Positions 14,867 through 18,888 of a stretch of 18,888 nucleotides of DNA are shown here, one piece after another (position 1 is the stretch's first letter; each line of letters begins with the position of its first letter). The stretch comes from Bacteroidales bacterium UBA1754 (GTDB taxonomy: Bacteria; Bacteroidota; Bacteroidia; Bacteroidales; Paludibacteraceae): assembly GCA_002315615.1 (NCBI GenBank), contig DCHK01000062.1, forward strand, positions 1-18,888. Reading direction: 5' to 3'. The notes beneath the pieces are model-generated. The model searched no databases and was not told where the DNA came from. It worked only from the letters and a program-made list of their open reading frames with translations. The translations under genes were made by a program, and so were the position numbers.

Positions 14867-17800
14867 TTATTTCGCAATCATAATTTTTTCAGCCACTTTG
14901 TTTGCTACACGAACTACGTGAACGCCAGCAGGCAATTCAATGAATTCAACATCTCCAGTTGCTTTAATGCTCTTTTCTTTTACGCCAAGAATTGAGAATA
15001 CTGTGATATTGTCGCCCATTTCTGCGCCAATTACTTTTGCAGCATTGCCTTCTACCGAAATAGTGATACCATTATCTTCAATATTTTCAATTTCTGTAGA
15101 AGTGTTAAGTGCCAAAGATTTGGTAAATTCATTGTTGTTTTCATTTTTTTCAGTAATTAAACCTGAATCGTCTACTTTTGCGTAGATAGTATGTTGAGTT
15201 CCGTTGGCTGTCCAATAACCTACGCCACTATCGCCGCCATTTGTCTCAAGAATCATTGTACCACAAGGTTGGATATCTGCTGGAAGATTGTTGTTCTTGT
15301 AGTAATCGCTCCAAACGTAAGTGTTAGACTTGTCTGAATAGTCTCGAGGACCATCTATTTCAACAACCACACCAAGTTTTGAAGTTTTAGACAATGCTGT
15401 TCCTCCTTGGTTCTTAACGGTGATAACGAATGTTACGTGGTCGCCATTTTTGATATTGTTTCTTGGATACCAATCAATATCTTCAATTACCAAATCTACT
15501 GCACCAGTTGCATCGCAGTCGGTAGCGGTAATTTCCATTTGACTGGTTTTGTTACCATCTGCAGTAGTAACTTTTACTACTATAGTGCCTTTGCCAGTTG
15601 CAGTCAATTTGTCTCCGCTAATAGTACCAGGACCACTTACAACAGAATATGTTACATTCTTGTTGGTTGCATTGCTTGGACTGATAGTTGCCGAAAGTGT
15701 TACTTGTCCACCTACCAAAACTGTGTTGGCAGACGAAGAAATCGTAACACTGCTTACTGCTACGTTGGTCGATTTGATAGTAATTTCATCAGTTTTGCCA
15801 CCATCTGCAGTAGTAACTTTTACTACGATATCACCAGCGCCAGTTGCTGTTACAACATTGTTATTGATGGTACCAGGTCCGCTTACGATAGAGTAAGTTA
15901 CATTCTTATTGGTTGCATTGTTTGGCGAAACTGTAGAAGACAATGTAGATGTTCCACCAACTTTTATATCAGTAGGATTAGCAGAAATTGTAACACCCGT
16001 AACAGGAACATTAGCAGCAGTGAAAGTTACTGTTGCTGTGCCTTTCTTGCTGTTATCTACTGTAGAAGTTGCAGTGATTGTAGCAGTTCCGGCAGCAGTA
16101 GCAGTTACAGCTCCGTTATTTACTTTGATGTTGTTGTTGCTTGATGACCAAGTTACTGTTTGTGCAGCACCATTTTCTACTTCTACAGTAGCAGTAAGAT
16201 TGATAGTTTGACCAACTGTTGCACTTGGGTTTGAAGGTGATACAGTTACACTCTTAACGGTTGGTTGTGGAGTATTGCTTACGGTAAATTGAACTGTCAA
16301 TTCATTGTTACCTTCGTTAGATTCACTTACAGCGGAACCATCATCAACTTGAATGCGAAGTGAGTGGTTACCTTCGGTTGCTGTCCAATATCCGACACTA
16401 TTGTCGCCTCCGTTAGAAGTGAAATTGTCGGTGCCACAAGCTGACATATTTACTGCGCCATTTCCTTTCTTAGAGTCGCACCAATATTGTTTGCCAGAAC
16501 CAGCACTATATGTAGTTGCGCCATCTAACCAGAATACTACGCCAAATCCTGTTGTGTTGGTATTTTGTCCATTGTTGCGAACTACAGCAGTGAAATATAC
16601 TTTGTCGCCAACTTTTGGATTTGCAGGATTCATAGTCAATTCTATAGGTTCCAAATCTACACCACTTACAGGCGTACAAGCAACTACTGTAACTGTGCAA
16701 GTTGCAGTGTAATTTCCTTCTGCCGAAGTCGCAGTAACTATTGCAGTACCTGCTGCTTTACCTGTTACTATACCTGTAGAAGCATTTACGCTCGCTTTGT
16801 CGCTTCCACTTGTGATGCTGTATGTTACACCTTGGTTAGTTGCGTTTGATGGTTTAACATTTGCTTTTACTGTTGCTGTGCCACCAATTGCTACAGTAGC
16901 TGTGTTGTTTTCAAATGCTATGCCTGTAACTGCGATAGTTTTAACGGTAATTGCACAAGTTGCAGTGAAGTTTCCATCTTGTGTTTTTACAGTGATGGTT
17001 GCCGATCCTGCCGCTTTACCTGTAACATTACCATTTTCATCAACGGTAGCTACATTGGTGTTATTTGACGACCAAGTAACAGATTTGTTTGAAGCACCTG
17101 CTGGTAATACTGTTGCGGTAATAGTTGTTACTTCACCAATTCCGATTTCTTTTGATGTTGGATTGACTGTTACTCCAGTTACATCTACTTTTGCACAAGA
17201 ACAACTAATGCCTGTGTTATTAGTTACATTCCCCCAGTCGCGATATGCATTGCTTCCCGCAGAACCTCCTAAATTGCTTGCAGAGAATGTATTTTGATTG
17301 TACGAAACGCCATTTGGATTAGAGACACCACGGAAAGCGTAACCATATCCCCAAGAACCCTTATTTCCATTGTCATTAGATGTACCTTCTTTACCTGTAC
17401 CATTGACAGTAAATCCGCAAAGTGTAAGGTTGTTGAAGCTTGTTCCACCTTGTACCCAAACAGCATCAGAACCAGCGTCTGTAATGTCAATACAAGAAAG
17501 TGCAACTGGACCGATAGAGTTGATATTTGAACCTGCTCCAGTAATATCTACTGCACCTACTGGATTGCTATAACTGTCTTTCCAAGTACCACAACGGATG
17601 ACATCAATATTATACATTTTATTTCCACTGGCAAATCCATATCCAGGGAATCGACCATTGATACGAATACCAACTTCGCGGTTGTCACGAATCACAATGT
17701 CGTGCCAAGTGTTGTTTCCACCACCGTAGCATGCTACAGAAGAAGCAAACCAACAAAATTCTGCTGTACAATATTCGTAAGTATTTCCTGTACAATTTCC

Positions 17801-18886
17801 TCTTCCTGCATCACTTGCAGGCCATATAGCCATATCATCATCACCATTAGCACGGAAATCGCAATGACTAATATTACAGTTCTTTGAACCTTGACAAAGG
17901 TTTACTCCATCTGCATAGTTGTAACGGAAACGGCATCCTTTTACGACCATTCCATCGCAAACAGCATCACCATAACCTCCGTTGTAGTTTCCAAACCAAG
18001 CACCACACTCGAAGTGAGTAACCCAGCAATTTTCTATTCTTCCCCACACACCATTGAATCCTTTATGGTTGTTACTACGAGATTTACTGCCCGTATTGTC
18101 CATACTCAAATCTTTTATTTGAGTAGATTTAGAATATGAACACAATCCAAGGTTTCCTGTTGAGCCACCATTCCAAACCAATTTGGTGTACCACATACCA
18201 GCACCTTGAATAATGCGACTACCTACATTGATACAACCACTTACATTATATGTACCAGCAGGAATGTAAACATTTCCACCGTTGCTATCCAACCAACTTT
18301 GTAAGTTGCTTCCGTTACCCGTGTACTTTGTATATCCAGAAGGACAAGAAATTTCACCTGCAACGTCTTCGGCTTCCACAAAGTCAAGATATAAAGTTCC
18401 GTCTGCTTCGATTTTAATTTTTGTACCAGCATTTTGAGAACTGCTCAATAAATAACGAGCCTCTTGAAATCTCATACGGCTTCCTCCGTTATTAATGCCA
18501 GTATAGTTTTGCGCATTGTCGTTCATGTGCTTCCAACCATAACTGTCTTCTAACGAAAGAGTAGTTACGTAACTTCCGCCAACATATAGTTTGGCTTTAC
18601 CAGTACCACCTTCAGTACCACTTGATGCTCTAACTACAATTCCACGGAATTTCGCAGTCGATGTCCATTCTCTTGAGTTTCCACCACTAAGTTTAACGCA
18701 AGTTCTACCAGAAGCTTCACTTGCAATGTTTCCTTGGTCATAACTAGACTGAATAGGACCACTACCAGAACCAGCATCCGCTTCGTAACGTGTGTACGGA
18801 GCATCAGAATAACCTCGCTGTGCAAAAGCTGTAGCACTACAAAATAGTGCCGAAATAGCCAATGCTAAAATTTTTGTTTTTTTCAT
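14867..18886 (-). CDS. Secreted GH87-like alpha-glucanase with Ig-like, CARDB and T9SS sorting domains
   Basis: A complete 1339-residue exported protein; its ATG is two bases from the window edge, so its promoter is not visible. Signal peptide 1-22 (cut AFA|Q). Residues 31-175 form a carbohydrate-binding-like module (YEADAG, then EARYLL and YLDFVEAEDV) like the one before GH87 catalytic domains. Residues 190-560 are a right-handed beta-helix with VYIPAGTYNV (206-215) and GAGMWYTKL (228-236). Asp326 (YADG) and Asp349/Asp350 (GDDD) match the spacing I recall for the GH87 catalytic aspartates. Then follow Ig-like domains 567-649 and 651-734, a CARDB-like domain 742-870, Ig-like 877-956, 959-1040 and 1041-1122, a second CARDB-like 1128-1260, and a T9SS type-A-like tail 1263-1339 (VFSILG, LPAGVHVVRV). 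Likely a secreted or surface alpha-1,3-glucanase or mycodextranase. The substrate is inferred; another beta-helix polysaccharidase is the main alternative. Confidence 0.78.
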   Translation of the reverse strand: MKKTKILALAISALFCSATAFAQRGYSDAPYTRYEADAGSGSGPIQSSYDQGNIASEASGRTCVKLSGGNSREWTSTAKFRGIVVRASSGTEGGTGKAKLYVGGSYVTTLSLEDSYGWKHMNDNAQNYTGINNGGSRMRFQEARYLLSSSQNAGTKIKIEADGTLYLDFVEAEDVAGEISCPSGYTKYTGNGSNLQSWLDSNGGNVYIPAGTYNVSGCINVGSRIIQGAGMWYTKLVWNGGSTGNLGLCSYSKSTQIKDLSMDNTGSKSRSNNHKGFNGVWGRIENCWVTHFECGAWFGNYNGGYGDAVCDGMVVKGCRFRYNYADGVNLCQGSKNCNISHCDFRANGDDDMAIWPASDAGRGNCTGNTYEYCTAEFCWFASSVACYGGGNNTWHDIVIRDNREVGIRINGRFPGYGFASGNKMYNIDVIRCGTWKDSYSNPVGAVDITGAGSNINSIGPVALSCIDITDAGSDAVWVQGGTSFNNLTLCGFTVNGTGKEGTSNDNGNKGSWGYGYAFRGVSNPNGVSYNQNTFSASNLGGSAGSNAYRDWGNVTNNTGISCSCAKVDVTGVTVNPTSKEIGIGEVTTITATVLPAGASNKSVTWSSNNTNVATVDENGNVTGKAAGSATITVKTQDGNFTATCAITVKTIAVTGIAFENNTATVAIGGTATVKANVKPSNATNQGVTYSITSGSDKASVNASTGIVTGKAAGTAIVTATSAEGNYTATCTVTVVACTPVSGVDLEPIELTMNPANPKVGDKVYFTAVVRNNGQNTNTTGFGVVFWLDGATTYSAGSGKQYWCDSKKGNGAVNMSACGTDNFTSNGGDNSVGYWTATEGNHSLRIQVDDGSAVSESNEGNNELTVQFTVSNTPQPTVKSVTVSPSNPSATVGQTINLTATVEVENGAAQTVTWSSSNNNIKVNNGAVTATAAGTATITATSTVDNSKKGTATVTFTAANVPVTGVTISANPTDIKVGGTSTLSSTVSPNNATNKNVTYSIVSGPGTINNNVVTATGAGDIVVKVTTADGGKTDEITIKSTNVAVSSVTISSSANTVLVGGQVTLSATISPSNATNKNVTYSVVSGPGTISGDKLTATGKGTIVVKVTTADGNKTSQMEITATDCDATGAVDLVIEDIDWYPRNNIKNGDHVTFVITVKNQGGTALSKTSKLGVVVEIDGPRDYSDKSNTYVWSDYYKNNNLPADIQPCGTMILETNGGDSGVGYWTANGTQHTIYAKVDDSGLITEKNENNNEFTKSLALNTSTEIENIEDNGITISVEGNAAKVIGAEMGDNITVFSILGVKEKSIKATGDVEFIELPAGVHVVRVANKVAEKIMIAK
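15521..16012 (-). repeat. Tandem pair of 246-bp Ig-like domain repeats
   Basis: Two adjacent units of 82 codons (15767-16012 and 15521-15766) encode the fourth and fifth Ig-like domains of the surface protein. A 27-base stretch is identical at 15800-15826 and 15554-15580, and a 24-base stretch at 15897 and 15651 differs at one base; both pairs are offset by exactly 246. The protein repeats share ATNKNVTYS, VSGPGTI and VVKVTTADG. This is an in-frame duplication of one domain, not a mobile or CRISPR repeat. Confidence 0.85.
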
Positions 18887-18888
18887 TT

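Noticed and set aside
15521..16012. Repeats considered as CRISPR or a mobile element
   Set aside because: The period is 246 bases, in frame, within one coding sequence; they are duplicated Ig-like domains.
15407..17530. Several long open frames on the plus strand opposite the surface-protein gene
   Set aside because: They mirror the Thr/Val/Ser-rich Ig-like repeats and show no coherent protein features or starts; the minus-strand frame is open for 1339 codons with recognisable domains.

Overview
The window reads as a chromosomal segment of a member of the Bacteroidota, most likely a Bacteroidales-type bacterium. Four things support this. Six genes are preceded by the phylum's -7 promoter box TAnnTTTG and a seventh by a one-base variant. 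Shine-Dalgarno-like sequences are absent before most starts. The DNA is AT-rich. The last protein ends in what looks like a type IX secretion (T9SS) sorting domain. The standard genetic code is used and all three stop codons occur. I see no rRNA, tRNA, CRISPR array, insertion sequence or phage gene.

Layout. Bases 1-60 hold a strong bidirectional terminator. On the minus strand follow an MCE/MlaD-like lipid-transport protein and, upstream of it in the same operon, a secreted N-acetylmuramoyl-L-alanine amidase with a C-terminal SPOR-like domain. A divergent promoter region (2126-2266) separates them from leuA. Next on the plus strand are purB, with its own promoter box overlapping the leuA stop, and an MsbA-like ABC exporter. 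A convergent minus-strand operon (8450 to 7012) encodes a small secreted SPOR-domain protein, FolE and FolB. A second divergent promoter region (8451-8548) starts the plus-strand run ispD, recG, an RmlD-like NAD(P)-dependent epimerase/reductase and an ArnT/PMT-like membrane glycosyltransferase. Converging on it is a minus-strand D-2-hydroxyacid dehydrogenase. The right-hand 4 kb is one complete minus-strand gene for a 1339-residue secreted protein.

Most of the window is housekeeping: leucine, purine, folate and isoprenoid synthesis, DNA repair and envelope maintenance. The accessory item is the 1339-residue protein. Its N-terminal carbohydrate-binding-like module and right-handed beta-helix resemble glycoside hydrolase family 87 (alpha-1,3-glucanase/mycodextranase). 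The three acidic residues I recall as catalytic in that family are present with the remembered spacing. Behind the helix come five bacterial Ig-like domains, two CARDB-like domains and the T9SS-type tail. It is probably a surface or secreted enzyme for alpha-glucan, such as fungal cell wall or bacterial mutan. No SusC/SusD pair or other polysaccharide-utilisation genes accompany it here.

Regulatory DNA is compact. Several promoter boxes lie so close to the start codon that leaders must be very short, and for ispD perhaps absent. Two terminators are merged with other elements: one lies inside the 3' coding end of folB, and one abuts the promoter of the dehydrogenase gene. Gaps between genes are all under about 150 bases, so there is no gene-free stretch over 300 bases.
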